Shown one piece after another: positions 21,139 to 33,584 of a stretch of 64,000 bases of DNA (the first letter of the stretch is position 1; each line of letters starts with the position of its first letter). A program made the position numbers and the translations under genes. The notes below the pieces were generated by a model. It was given only the letters and a program-made list of their open reading frames with translations, had not been told where the DNA came from and made no database searches. The stretch comes from Moniliophthora roreri. Lineage: Eukaryota; Basidiomycota; Agaricomycetes; Agaricales; Marasmiaceae. The stretch is from positions 248,001 to 312,000 of the forward strand of contig LATX02000210.1 in NCBI GenBank assembly GCA_001466705.2, given 5' to 3'.

Positions 21139-22643
21139 TCAGACTACATTCATCTCCTCGAACGCCACTCGTAGCTCCTTTCCTGCCTCAGTATCTACCG
21201 CCACCACTATGCTGAGATTCCCAATCGCATGATCTGCGACGTATGGTGTGCCACCATAGTCTCGTTGGGTTTCCGTATCTTCACCGAGCTTTACACGCAA
21301 CATGATTAGCGTCGCGGCGATTCCCTGTGTGAATATTGGTCAGTCGAGTAATCATGCTGGAAATGCGAGGGTCCATTACAGCACTAAGGGCCATGAGGGG
21401 AGCCAAATCGAGAACAGCAGCAGCAGTACTATAAGTCATGATCAAACCCGCAATAGAGGAAATTGGGTACATTATTCCCGACTCGAGTCTAGTAGGGTTG
21501 AGCATTTGATTCATCTTCAATTTGTAGCACCAACTCACATGATTCCCGCGACGGAATGAATGAACGTACCACTAGTATGATTACGTTGGATGCGGACTTG
21601 GCGATGGATCCACCAGATACGCCCGGCTGTGAATCGATGGATCATTATTGTCGTCGACGTTGGGAAGTGTTAATATAAACAAACTAGTGAGTAGGGTGAG
21701 CACGGAGTTGACGACGGCGCTGCCGACGTTGTAAAAAACCCCGATATGGTTTCCAACGTTGAACAGATTTCCATTTGACTGAATTGCCGAGTCGCTGACC
21801 CCAATCGTCTCCATTATTGACCTAATAACACCGAAAACTTGGATAGCGTAGGCCGTCGGTGTAAATAAAAGAAAGGGAATGAAACGCGCACCATTTACCA
21901 GGACCGATGTTATTATCAGGGGCAACACAAGTCGTTTCTTGGAGCCCCAGATGAGACAGCAGCGGTGAATCTGCGAAGGCGTATATATTAGAATCAGTCT
22001 TGGATGTGTGAGTCTTAAGCACCGACCAGCATGTACTGCACTGTAATGCTAGCAGATGACACCGTAAGTAAAACTGTGCCTTACTTGACGAGGATTCTTA
22101 CTTTAGAAAGACAGGAAGTAGGAGTTCGATGGACCTGTGGGGCCTTAGCATTTAACACGCATCAGGATGCGATTCTCTTACTCAAGAACCGTTCTTCCGA
22201 GATCATGTGCCACAAATTCCAATACCGGCGTGTAATCCCGAGTCTTAATTGCGTTGAACCGCACAACAGATCCCTTAACTAGATCGATCGTGTGGGCCAC
22301 GACAGTCGCGGTCGATAATCCAAAGAGAGTCACAGTCAGTGAACGATACAAGCTGTCGTTGAGTTTCCCATCGTTTTGCTGAAGGTTACGCGTTATGCAG
22401 ATATATGTTCCAAAGAGAAGGGTATAGAAACCTGGTGAAGAAGGCCGTCACTTGTAATTTCCTCTAAGTCAAGACTGAGGGCTTACCGTAGGCGAAATAC
22501 ATGGCCTGAATTGGATCGACGCACTCATTAACCGCAAAAGAACAGGTAAATACGAGACATACCGACAAACTGGCAACGGGGCGAATTATCGTTTGCTCAA
22601 TGGAGAGAAAGGTAGCAAGCTTTTCAGACACCGTCGATGTCAT
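21139..22643 (-). CDS. Multi-span membrane protein, paralogue 1
   Basis: Starts MTSTVSEKLATFLSIEQTII and is the counterpart of the gene at 38983-40556 (MSSTTPEELAPYLSIKETIV). Shared landmarks in order: a first membrane span, AMYFAYGFYTLLFGTY, a loop with RFNAIKTRDY, the block IHRCCLIWGSKKRLVLPLI, further spans, SAVVNSVLTLLTSLF, and a last exon GIAATLIMLRVKLG ending RVAFEEMNVV. Roughly seven membrane spans are expected. Many ~50-base introns. The family is common in Agaricomycetes, but I know of no assigned function. It is on the opposite strand and 16 kb from its paralogue, with much divergence, so the duplication is old. Confidence 0.75.
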
Positions 22644-23453
22644 GGAAAGACATGGAAGATATGATGGATTCGAAGAGTGACGTTGCCTATTTCAGTCAAT
22701 CCAAGCCAATTCAAAGGATAGTCCCTATCGATCGCCGCTACCCGTTCCGTACAACATCCAGACCTTTTTCGACGCACGTCAACAACCAAATTAATTCAGA
22801 CATAAAAACGTACCATATTATCGATTATTCAGGCTCTTTGCTTCCTTCCCCAGTAACTGCCAACACTATACCAAGGTCTCTAATCGAATGAACCTCCGTC
22901 TAGGTTCTGGGAGTGCCGGTCAATTGAAGCGAAGTTCAGGTATCCGGTTCTGCAGGGTTTAGACGTGTTGACCCAGTTTTGTGGCACATACGAAGGTTGG
23001 AAATCGAGGTAATGAAGAGAGTATGGCTGAGCAGTGAGGACCTAGAAGTCGCAACTAAATTAAAATTTCCGAAGGTCATTTAAACGTCTCAGACGGCTCC
23101 TTCGTTTCCCAATAAGAGAACAGATATAGCCTACTCAGCTGGAAAGTATGAGTCCAGACGCACCTCTTCATCCCTGTCTTCCTCCCAGGTACTATCCTTG
23201 ATCAACCCGAGCCATAAATCACAATGTCGACGACAGACTTAGCACCATCAAAGTACAGAACTCACCTCTATTGGCTGCCTGTGCGGATCCAGTCCGTCCC
23301 AACTGAGATTTCCGTAAGACTTTAACAGGGATGAGATACGCCGTACTGTTGCTGGCTGGGCGTTTTGTTGAAGAGACGCGCCTAGTCATGCACGTGACTT
23401 CTCAATAAACTCCTTCGCCTCAGCTCTCATCGTCGCGCACCACTGGCCTTGCC
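22644..23453. other. Divergent promoter region between paralogue 1 and GCP2
   Basis: About 0.8 kb with no supported gene; it holds the 5' flanks of both neighbours. Confidence 0.4.
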
Positions 23454-26400
23454 ATGGAGTCGTACAGCGCCAGGACTTCCTCTCTGAGAAGCAAACAGAG
23501 TACGGCTTCATCAAAGGCACATTTAACATTTATGTTAACCGACATATACACTGACCAATCTCGAGTCTAGAATACAGGTACAATTTCCAGTGCATCCCGG
23601 AGACCCAGAGATAGGGATAGGGTCTATGACGAAGGCAGTGAAGGAGAGATCAACGGTACCGGAAGTGGCAGAATACATTCTTCGCGCGCAAGTCGACCTG
23701 GTGCGTCCGAATACTCTGTTCCTCGTGCTCAATTCAACGCAATTCCGAATCACAGCACGAGATGAGCCATCCTTCATCGCAGAAACATCATTCGTCAAGG
23801 CGCCGTTAAACTCCCGCGTTGTGTCGGGTACCGCTTTACACTCATCAAAATCAAACAAGGGAAAGGCTAGGCAGTTGGAATCTCTCGACCATATTCCGTT
23901 GGATATACAGGAAGCAATGATTTTGGAGGATTTATTGTTTGTGCTCATGGTTCGCTCGACTCTCTGCTTTCTCTGTGTTCTTATTAATTAATTGCTGATA
24001 CTAGGGTATCGAGGGGAATCATATCACCTATCACCCAAATTATTCTCCCGAAGAAGACGATCCCTTACGAGGCGTAAGATTTGTAGTTTCACCGTCTCTA
24101 GGTGGGTGTTCACCGCAAATAAGCGTGTTACAAGTTTCACATCTTTCTACAGACTCTTCACTACGCGATCTGGTCGAACGAGTCCTACCACTAGGGACAT
24201 ACTACACCGCAATAACATCGTTCATCGAGCAACGCAGTCACCTTGATTTTGGGCTAGTCAACCATGCATTGTGTGCTGCGATACGTGACATGTTAAAGGT
24301 ACTTGTCATTCTCTGTATCGGATTCAAGCTCACAAAGATTTGGCCAGGACTATCAAACACTCTTGTCCCAACTCGAACACGCTTTCAACACTTCGCCCCA
24401 ATTTTCCCTCCAGAAGCTCTGGTTTTATGTGCACCCTACAGTCCATACTCTTTCCCTAATTTATAACCTCATTCTCGAACTCGGTTCTGCAGACAATCCG
24501 CCCGATCCAGACTCGTCTTCCGACAGCGAGAGCAGCTTCGATGCAGAAGAAGAAGCGCGAAACGAGGAGTTGGGTATCGGGAAAGCCAAATTAAAAGCGG
24601 TGTTGGCTGATAATACTGGTGATAGCGGGATTAAAGTGAAAGGAGGGGAGGTTCTGGCGATTATCTATGAGAGAAAGCAGAATATGTCTGGGGACCCGAC
24701 GGCTAATATGCTTTACGGAACTTTATTGAGGGAGGCTGGAGCACCCTACGTGGCGATGTTGAAGGGCTGGGTGACTACGGGGAGACTAGTCGATCCATAT
24801 GAAGAGCTGCTGGTGAAGGAAAGCAAGTTCATCAATAGAGGGATACTGGAGGTGGATTATACGGACGAGTACTGGGAGCGACGGTATACTGTGAATTTCT
24901 TCTTTTTTTTTTTTCGTTTGCGGTCAACCGACCCCTACCCAGCTCAGAGATGGATCCACGATATCAGATTCAAAACGACATAAAGCAGGAGTACCACCTC
25001 GTAGAATGGTCGACGGGCGATTACCCGGTGGCGCGTGTATACCTCCACTACTGGAAAGCTGGAAGCACAAGATTCTGCTAGCAGGAAAATACCTCAACGT
25101 CATCCGAGAATGTGGCATTGAGATCAATCGGGATCAGAGTCTTCGGACAGACGAAAAGTTTTCGATGGATGATGAAAAGTTGGTCTCGTTACACGTCGAG
25201 GCTTTCCCAGCGCTCTGACATCTCTCTTCTCCAGGTTCTACGAATTCTTGCAAGACGCTTATACTCACGCAAATCGTACACTCCTTCAACTTTTACTCAA
25301 GGACCAGCAACTTATCCCCCGATTACGGTCGCTCAAGCGATACTTTTTCCTATCGCAATCCTCCTTCCTCACACATTTCCTGGATCTTTCTCACAGTGAA
25401 TTGAGGAAGTCGGCTAAATCCGCATCCATCGTCAAGCTCCAGAGCTTACTAGAGCTTACCCTGAATACGGACTCACACGGGGAGGATACCATGTTCAGGG
25501 AAGATGTGAAGGTTATCATGGCTGGGAGTGGGCTGTACGAATGGTTGCTCAAGATCATTAATGTCAAGGGTATGGAGAACGCGGGCGAGGCTGAGATCAG
25601 TCCTGTGCAGGAGGAGGCAAAGAAGGACAAAGGGAAAGATGATAAGAAACCTATGCTTGGTACGCAGCTTTTGCGTGTATCGCTCGTGCGTACACTTACT
25701 CTTTTATCACAGCCATAGATGCTCTAGCATTGGACTATACTGTCAAATTCCCTCTATCACTCGTTATCTCACGAAAGACTATCCTTCGATATCAGTTTTT
25801 ATTCCGCTTCCTCCTACACCTTAAACATGTTGAACAATCCCTGGCTACAATGTGGATAGAACAAAAGACGGGTCCATGGAGGCGCCTGACACCTGATCAT
25901 GTCGATTTCAACAAGTGGCGGTTAAGGGTCTTCTTGCTGCGGGCGAAGATGTTGTCGTTTGTACAGCAAATTCTTTCATTCGCCACGTTTGAAGTTCTCG
26001 AACCTAATTGGAGGGCTTTGGAGGCGAAGCTAGATAAGGTTACGACCGTCGATCAATTGTTGAGGGATCATGTGGATTTCTTGGATACGTGTTTAAAGGA
26101 ATGTATGTTGACGAGTAAGAAACTACTCGAGGTGCGTTTTGGCGATCTTCCTGTAGTACGGTACATGCTCATATGGTCTAATGTTCACAGTCCTACTCTA
26201 AGCTAATCGTTACTTGCTCCACATTCGCGCTATACACCTCGTCATTCAACAAATCGGCCAACTCGGCTTTGAACGTTGCAGGAACATTTGATGTTGATCC
26301 TGATATGCAAAAGCGTTGGGATTTTCTCAGCAAATTTGAAACCAACTTTGACCACTGGTGAGTGGGTTCTCGGAGTTCTGTATTGCCTTCGGCTTTCCTA

Positions 26401-26515
26401 ATGCTGTCTCTTAAGGTTCAAGGTCTACCTTAATTGCGTCCAGTTCTACGCCTCAAGCGAGAATATATCGCTTCTTCCTTTAGTCGTTCGTCTCAGTAGC
26501 GTGAAGAATGCTTGA
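23454..26515 (+). CDS. GCP2: Gamma-tubulin complex component 2 (Spc97/GCP2 family)
   Basis: Subunit of the gamma-tubulin small complex that nucleates microtubules at spindle pole bodies. The N-terminal grip1 region reads IPLDIQEAMILEDLLFVLMGIEGNHI and DLVERVLPLGTYY; then QLEHAFNTSPQFSLQKLWFYV, MSGDPTANMLYGTLLREAGAPY and DEYWERRYT. The typical GCP2 junction ESWKHKILLAGKYLNVIREC is followed by the grip2 region (VKFPLSLVISRKTILRYQFLFRFLLHL) and ends at 26515 after SLLPLVVRLSSVKNA. An acidic Ser/Asp patch near 24500 is probably a species-specific loop. At least eight introns. The ATG at 23454 is chosen because it opens the first long frame; it requires a short 41-base intron and is therefore less sure than the rest. 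Confidence 0.9.
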
Positions 26516-26693
26516 AGCATATCTTCTTATCTCTGTATACTGTATTGCATAATACCGTCGTATAATGAGATACCCTTCCTACGTGCCAGTCTTGCGGCTG
26601 TCCACTTTTTATGTAAGACCTGTGACCTCAAGCGCCTAGCTATTTATCTTACCACCACTACATTCCCATTTTCCTTCCTCAAATCATCGCACA

Positions 26694-27585
26694 ATGGCTG
26701 AAATAGTGAACGTTATCGTCGCTTTCGCAGTCATAATCCTCATCTTTCGATGGGCAACTTCAGGCGAGTCGATCTTGTGGCCGGCCCCCGACTTCCAGCT
26801 AACGAAGAGGGCTTCTATTCTTGCTGCACATTTAGGAAGCGACACAGACCGAACTGCTGCAGATACTCTTGGGTTTAGACCGAAAAATGTTTCGCAGGAT
26901 ATGGTACGTCGTCCACATCGTCGTCTTCCCCCATGATTTTGTTTTGCTGATACCACCACACCCCCTGCTCAGCTTGACACAATTTCGAACATGTTCCCGG
27001 ACATACCTATGTGCGTATTTGCTGGTCTCACCACTGAAGGGGTATTTATCCTGATGCGAATTACTTACAGAGATAACATACGTTACGACCTCTTACGAAC
27101 AGGCAGCGTTGAGCTGACCACGAATAAGATTCTGGAGCGAGGATTTTTGGATGCAGTGCGTGTTTTTGAAGGTTTTTCACCCTCTCACCTCAACTCGTAA
27201 CGTCAAACAGCCGCCACCGTCATATTTCCAACTCTACCCACGAGCGTCAGTTCCACCACGTCCGGCAACAGCTTCTAGCACCGCAGTACAACCTAAACAA
27301 CAAAAGCAGGAGTCACTGATCGAGCGTTTCAACTTGCAAGATCGCCTTAACGATTCTTCGGTTATACCCGAGTCAGAAGTAGGCGGGAAGTCAGTTTGGG
27401 AGGATACAACGGAGAAGAGGGAGGCTAATCTAAGAGAGAGAAAGGCAAAGATGATTTTGGCCGCGAGGCAGTGAGTATTCTCGTTTTTTTTGATATGGAT
27501 GAGGTACTAATAATGCTTTCTTGGAAGGCGGATGTTGGCTGCTCAAAAGCAAAATCCTGTGGTCTCTGGTTCGGGCTCATCCTAA
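26694..27585 (+). CDS. CUE1: CUE-domain ER ubiquitin-conjugation factor (Cue1-like)
   Basis: Exon 1 from ATG 26694 gives an N-terminal membrane anchor (VNVIVAFAVIILIFRWA). The CUE domain is spread over small exons: LDTISNMFPDIP, then DNIRYDLLRTGSVELTTNKIL; the MFP motif contacts ubiquitin. The C-terminal helix ERFNLQDRL...WEDTTEKREANLRERKAKM resembles the Ubc7-binding region of Cue1 and gp78. In yeast Cue1 tethers and activates the E2 Ubc7 for ER-associated degradation; the same role is inferred here from domain order. The gene begins only 178 bases after the GCP2 stop, on the same strand. Confidence 0.85.
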
Positions 27586-27932
27586 TTCAGTTCTGATCAT
27601 GGCTTTCATTTCTGTATGTTGGATGTATCTCCGGAAAGTGTATCATATACATACGTATCTCTTGCGCACCCCTCGTCCACATGTGGCGTGAGCTGAGATA
27701 TAGTGTGATATTTACTCCCTCAATGATGCGTCAGCCGTTCTACCTTCAACCGCAGGAGTAGACGTATTCAACGTTGAATGAGCGCTTCCACAAGACAGAA
27801 CAAGGTGGTTTTCACTGCCGGGGACAGCACTGCCCATCTTGGCGATTCCTCCGTTGTTGCCTAAAGCCACCCGACGCGATGAATCACACCAGCAAGATAC
27901 ATTATGCTCTAAATCTAGGATATCAAAACAAA

Positions 27933-30172
27933 TTAGGTCTTTTGTGCCTTCAAGGGGTATTTCTCGAGCCAGCGATACATAAATTCCTGAGTGACCACCC
28001 TCTCCCAGTCTTTTTCACGCATCCTCTCCATTGCATACGCTTTCCAGTCAATTGAAAAGTAGTCTTCAACGCGCTGTGTAAGCGCCTCCTTCGTCATGTC
28101 CGGTGGTACGCTGATCAGCACGCCATTAGCAAGACCACTCATGCAGAAATCAAAACCCATACTATGGTTCGATGGGGGTGTTTACAGCCGTCATGACCGT
28201 GTCTATGATATCTTCTATTGGCCCCTGACAGTCAACAGTATATACGTACGGAGGACCGATATCGGCTGCCGGCCCATGCTGATGATGGTCCATTATGAGA
28301 CCACACCAATCCGAGCTTCCAGGCCTCGCGGCGCATTTTTTGCCTTTGTATGGCACGATGACCGGTACCCTGTCACAGTTGCGTTCAGTTAGCTTGGGCT
28401 CGGGAGCACACCGGGGATTGTAAGCATACCCGCGACAACTAGAAGTAGACAAAGTTGGTTAGTAAATGCTCTTGAAATAACAACGAAAAGCGCTAGGCTA
28501 CGAACAGACTGGCATAAGGACTAGGCGACATTCTCGGTCTGCCTATTCCGAGTAGCGCTTTGGAGGATCCCTACCAAAGTTGAGCGACAAAAACAGCGTG
28601 TCGTCGAAAGAGCTTACGAGCATTAAATCATAGTCATGGCGTGATAAAGGCCCGAGAAGGGTTAGCGTATCTGGCACAGGAAAACCTTCCTCAGAGCTTG
28701 AGACGCTAATCAGTTCCAGACCTGTTCGGTTCTTGAGCGCTGCCAAGACATCGGTTTGGAGGAAGACATCCTTGTAAAAATATCCGGAACCTGAATTCAT
28801 CTAAGACATTAGCGACTCATGAGACATGTTCAAAGCACGCTGCCTACGCTTTGCTAGGATTGCCACTTGGTCTTTCCTTTCAGCAGTAGGAATGTAAGGA
28901 AGGTCACCACAGCCTGTGAACTGATATCCACTACGTAAAAGTTAGCCGCCGTTCATTTGCGTTGCTGCGAACTTTACAGGTAAAAGTGCTTATCTGGCAT
29001 CTGAAATCTTTCTGAGAGTTTATCATATGTTTCCGCCTGTTTCAACGTACCTTGTAAGGACTAGAAGGTGGATCAGAGACCGTTCAGCAGCAATGCACTA
29101 AACTCTTACACTACATTCCACTCCTCTCCCAACGGGTTATACGACCACGGCTCGTGCGGAGCAAAGAAATTACCCCAGCCTTGAGGGCTTCCCCAGAAGG
29201 TGAATGTAAAGATTTTCCACGGAGGTCTGTATGATGCATTGAGTGCTCATATCCACAATGTCGTGGAAGTATCACCTACATTCCGGAGGGATTCTCAGGG
29301 CTCTCCACGCAACCAATCGTGTCGTTGAAGCACCATACAACTTCGTTGTCCATCGACCACACATGTGTAACGATGTCCCCTAAAGATTTGTAAAATTTGC
29401 CAAGATTATCGTAGCTAGCGTAGAGTAGATATTGGTTGTTCTCTCGGAAAATGTTGATCTATCACGACTATCAGCGTAAAGGTCTGAACGAGGAAACAGC
29501 AGCCATACGAGCGATTCCAGCCAAATGACTTCACCCGTAGTAGAACAACTACTTTTTGATTAAAACGAATTCAGGCATAAGGCACATGGCACTCACACAG
29601 TCATCGCGCATGGCACGTATCCGTACGAGGCAAGGATAACCTAGCAGAAAATGTGAGTCAAAGAAAGGTGATAAAGGGCTGCTACGTACCTTTGGTTGCT
29701 CAAATCTTCCAATAGCTCCCACTTTCGGCCAGTATTCCTTCAACCTTTCAAGCTGGCCGGCATTCCATTCGTAGTAAGTAGGAATCTCACCAGCAATGAC
29801 TTCCTCGATACGCCTAATGTGCTTGTCCCGCAGCACGTCTACCTCCTCTTCATCTGGTAAAGGTAGCCTAGGATAAGTGATATGGTTGTTCTCGATTGTC
29901 GTGGGACTTGGTGCTGCTGCAACGTGTGTTTGAATTTGGTTTGCCTCCTCTGTCGAACTCGAGTTGATTCCGGTCATATCTGACGTGCTGGTGGTAGCGG
30001 TCGAGTTCCAATGAATTTTTGCGTTCGAAGGAAAGGAAAGTGTAACGACGTTGGAAGCAGCGCTTTGGATCTCTTCTCGGTAGAAGACAGAAGCCAATAC
30101 GACACCGAGGACAAGGACAGCCAAGGCCGAATATCGTTTCCTGCTGGAAACCAGCTGCTGAAGGGGCCGCAT
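27933..30172 (-). CDS. GT18-like (MGAT5-type) glycosyltransferase, tandem copy 1
   Basis: A type II membrane protein: short cytosolic MRPLQQLVSSRKRYS, membrane anchor ALAVLVLGVVLASVFY, Ser/Thr-rich stem, then a lumenal domain. The stem ends in RRIEEVIAGEIPTYYEWNAGQ; next come KGYPCLVRIRAMRDDC and WGSPQGWGNFFAPHEPWSYN. The donor-binding part, once introns are removed, reads SSKALLGIGRPRMSPSPYASLC, GYAYNPR, IGPPYVYTVDC and NTPIEP, matching the order FVGLGFPYEGPAPLEA..PYV.TVD..IEPY of the MGAT5 (GT18) family. That family adds beta-1,6-GlcNAc to N-glycans in animals; the substrate here is not known. Frames join cleanly across introns including 47- and ~45-base ones. Confidence 0.72.
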
Positions 30173-30730
30173 AGTTCAGCCTATTGGCAACCAGCTGTTG
30201 AGCGTTGACTACGTTGATAAGTAACTGACAGGGATGATTGTCCGGAAATGGTTCGGAGAAGTCGTGAATCTTGTAGTGTATCGCGGATTAGGCACCCGAG
30301 ATTAGCACAAGGCAACTAGCAACGCTTATTAGCAGGGACTTGAAGGAGGTCAAGTTGATACTGCTGATGACTGCTAATTAGGCGTAGAGTTTTCATCACT
30401 CCTACGAGTATCTAAATACAAGTCAGCCGAGCCAGGATCTGGCCAATGTGGCTGCGTTGGGTCGCGCTGCTAATCAGCAATGTCAACCAGCTCCGAGACC
30501 TAATCCGCGATACACTAGAATCTTGTCCACGTTGAACACGCCGCTGCCAGTTTGTGAATCTATACAACTTCAAGAAGGCACATGAAGCAAGCAAAATCCT
30601 TAGAACAAGTATTTCAAGCCTAGCCGTCATTTATATTCGTCTACTGCTTATTAGCCAGTCCTCATGTCTTTGATGCACTGAACAAAAGGCAAGACAAGCA
30701 CAAACGTACATCTCTCCTTACTCCAGCAGA
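30173..30730. other. Spacer between the GT18-like copies
   Basis: Promoter side of copy 1 and terminator side of copy 2. No supported gene. Confidence 0.4.
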
Positions 30731-32984
30731 TCAGGCCTTCTGTGCCTTCAAAGGGTGCTTCCCAAGCCAACGATACATGAACTCTTGAGTTACCACCCTC
30801 TCCCAGCCTTTTTCACGCATCCTCTCCATTGCGTACGCTTTCCAGTCAATTGAAAAGTAGTCGTCAACGCGCTGTGTAAGCGCCTCCTTCGTCATATCCG
30901 GTGGTACGCTGAGTATCATGCCGTCAGCAAAGGTCACTTTTGCAATGAATGAACTGGATCCCTTACTATGGTTCTATAGGAGTGTTCACAGCCGTCATAA
31001 CTGTGTCTATGATATCTTCTATCGATCCCTCACAGTCAACAGTGTACACGTACGGAGGACCGATATCAGCCGCTAGCTGATGCTGGTGATGATCACCACA
31101 CCAGGCCGACTCCTCGGGCCTACCAGGCATTTCGTGCCTTTGTATGGTAAGATAACTGGTACGCTGTCCCAACAGCTTTGAGTTGACATGGTGGCATATT
31201 AAAAGGATTGTAACCATACCCATGACAACTAGAGATGGAGAAGTCAGATGCTAGCAGTAGGGAAGTTTTATATTTGACTTACAGACTTGCATAAGGACTC
31301 GGAGACAATCTCGGTCTACCTATTCCGATTAGCGCCTTGGAGGATCCCTGTGAAGGTTTTGTGGCATCCATAATGCGTCATCGAAAGGGCCTTACAAGCA
31401 TCAAATTATAGTCGTGCCGTGGCAGGGGACCGAGAAGGGTTAGTCCATCTGGCACGGGAAAGCCTTCTTCAGAGTTTGAGACGCTGATTAATTCCAGACC
31501 AGTTCGGTTTCTCAGCACTGGCCAGAGATCGGCTTGTAGAAAAGCATCCCTATAAAAATATTCGGAGCCTGCATTATTACTGAGATGTCAGCTATGTGAC
31601 GTTCTAAACAGAGCCAGCTGCCTACGCTTTGCCAAGATTGCCACTTGATCCTTTCTTTTGGTAGGGGGAATGTAGAGCAAGTCGCCACAACCAGTAAAAT
31701 GATATCCGCTGCGTTATGGATCAGCTGTTGTCTATTGGCATAGCAGTGAATCTCACAGGTAGAAGTGCTTGTCTGGGTACTGAAATCAGAATGCGTTCAG
31801 GTGAGCTCATCTCTTTCCGCGACTTTCGACGTACTCTGTAAGGGCTAGGGGGTGGATCAGAGACCGTTCAGCAGCAGCAGATTATATCTTACACGATATT
31901 CCACTCGCCTCCCAGCGGATTAAACGACCATGGCTCATGTGGAGCAAAAAAATTACCCCAACCTTGAGGGCTTCCCCAGAAGGTGAACGTGAAGATTTTC
32001 CATGGTGGTCTATACTACGCATTGAGTGCCCATATCCGCGATGTCAAAGGACCACTTACATTCCAGAGGGATTCTCGGGACTCTCCACACAACCAATCGT
32101 GTCATTAAAACACCATATAACTTCATTATCCATTGACCATACGTGTGTAACAATGTCCCCCAATGATCTGTAAAATTTCCCGAGATTATCGTAGCCAGCG
32201 TATAGCAGATACTGGTTGTTTTTTCTCGAAAAACGTTAATCTATCTTATCTTATCAGCATGAAGGCCATGTGAGCGAAAAAGGGCAGCCATACGAGCGAT
32301 TCCAGCCAGCCAAATGACTTCTCCTGTAGTAGAACAACTGCTTCCTGATTGGAACAATGGTTCAGGCACGAAGTGGATTCTACTCACATAGTCATTGCAC
32401 ACGGCACATATCCGTAAGAAGCTAGGATAACCTATTCGAGAAATCCAGTCAAAGATGGGCAATGAGGGACTTGTGAGGGTCCGTTACGAGCTGCTACGTA
32501 CTTTTGGTTGCTCAAACTTCCCATTAGCTCCCACTTTCGGCCAGTATTCCTTCAGCCTTTCAAGCTGGCCGGCATTCCATTCGTAGTAAGTGGGGATCTC
32601 TCCAGCAATGACTTCCTCGATGCGCCGAATGTGCTTATCCCGCAGCGCATCTATCTCCTCTTCGTTTAGTGGGAGCAGTCGAGGATACGTGACATGGTTG
32701 TTTTCGACTGTCGTGGGTTTCGGTGTTGCTTCGATATGTGCTTGTGTTGGCGTTGCCTCCACCATTGAACTCGAGTCGATTTCAGTTGAATTTGATACAC
32801 TGGCGGCAGCAGTCGAGTTCAAATGAATTTTTGCATTTGAAGGAAAAGACAGCGGGACGACATTGGAGGCAGCGCTGCGAATCTCTTCTCGGTAAAAGAC
32901 AGAAGCCAATACGACGCTGAGAACGAGAGCGGCCAAAACCGAACGCCGATTGCGACTGGATGCTAGCTGCTGGAAGGCCCGCAT
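30731..32984 (-). pseudogene. GT18-like glycosyltransferase, tandem copy 2, probably inactivated
   Basis: Clearly a duplicate of the upstream gene, starting MRAFQQLASSRNRRSVLAAL with the same anchor and stem and ending MYRWLGKHPLKAQKA. Compared with copy 1 it has: two extra bases in the exon equivalent to INIFRENNQYL (around 32220-32235), destroying the frame; one missing base in the stretch before WCG (around 31105-31130); a lost splice donor where copy 1 has CG|GTGTGC, around 31185; and the conserved RAMRDDC changed to CAVCNDY. Each break could in theory hide an alternative splice site, but I found none that restores the frame. Synteny and similarity show a recent tandem duplication with one copy decaying. 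Confidence 0.7.
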
Positions 32985-33584
32985 AGCTTAAATCTGCTGG
33001 AAACCAGCTGTTGAGTAGGAATTGAACTGCCGAACAGGGTTGACATTGAATTAGGTTTGTTCGGACAGGGAATGATTGGCGCTTCGCCCAAGATGAAACA
33101 GAGATTCGGACGTATCTCATGGGCATCTACAATAACTGCGACTAATCGTCAGCACATCTTGGGGAACTAAACACCGGTTTCACCACTTACCACGAGTGTA
33201 CGATGTTGAATGCGACAAAGTATGCGTCTGAACTTGCGTGCTGCGTGACTTTTCAAAAAGGAAATTTTAGTCCTTGGGTTCCTGAACCTCTTTGAATATG
33301 AACAGTACTTGATCATGACGCGATCAAAACCGCAACAGCAGATTTGTTTTTTCCTCACCCAGCAATTCGGTTTCAGTGTCCTCAAACCTGGGTATTCGTG
33401 GCCTCGAATGCTTTAGTATTTTAGCAATGATGATGGATACAAAATGATCTGGGTAGGTACTGAGTGAGGAGCAGCTAAACAGCGATAGCTACGAGCGAGC
33501 TCATTGTCCAAAGCTGATCAGATTTCATTATTCTATACAGTAAAGCAGCCCATACAAAGCGATAGTGAGTAATCAAAGTTTCAA

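Noticed and set aside
28540..28620. A frameshift in GT18-like copy 1 before the PRMSPSPYASL motif
   Set aside because: A 47-base GTAAGC..TAG intron placed here restores a continuous reading, SSKALLGIGRP, in agreement with copy 2.
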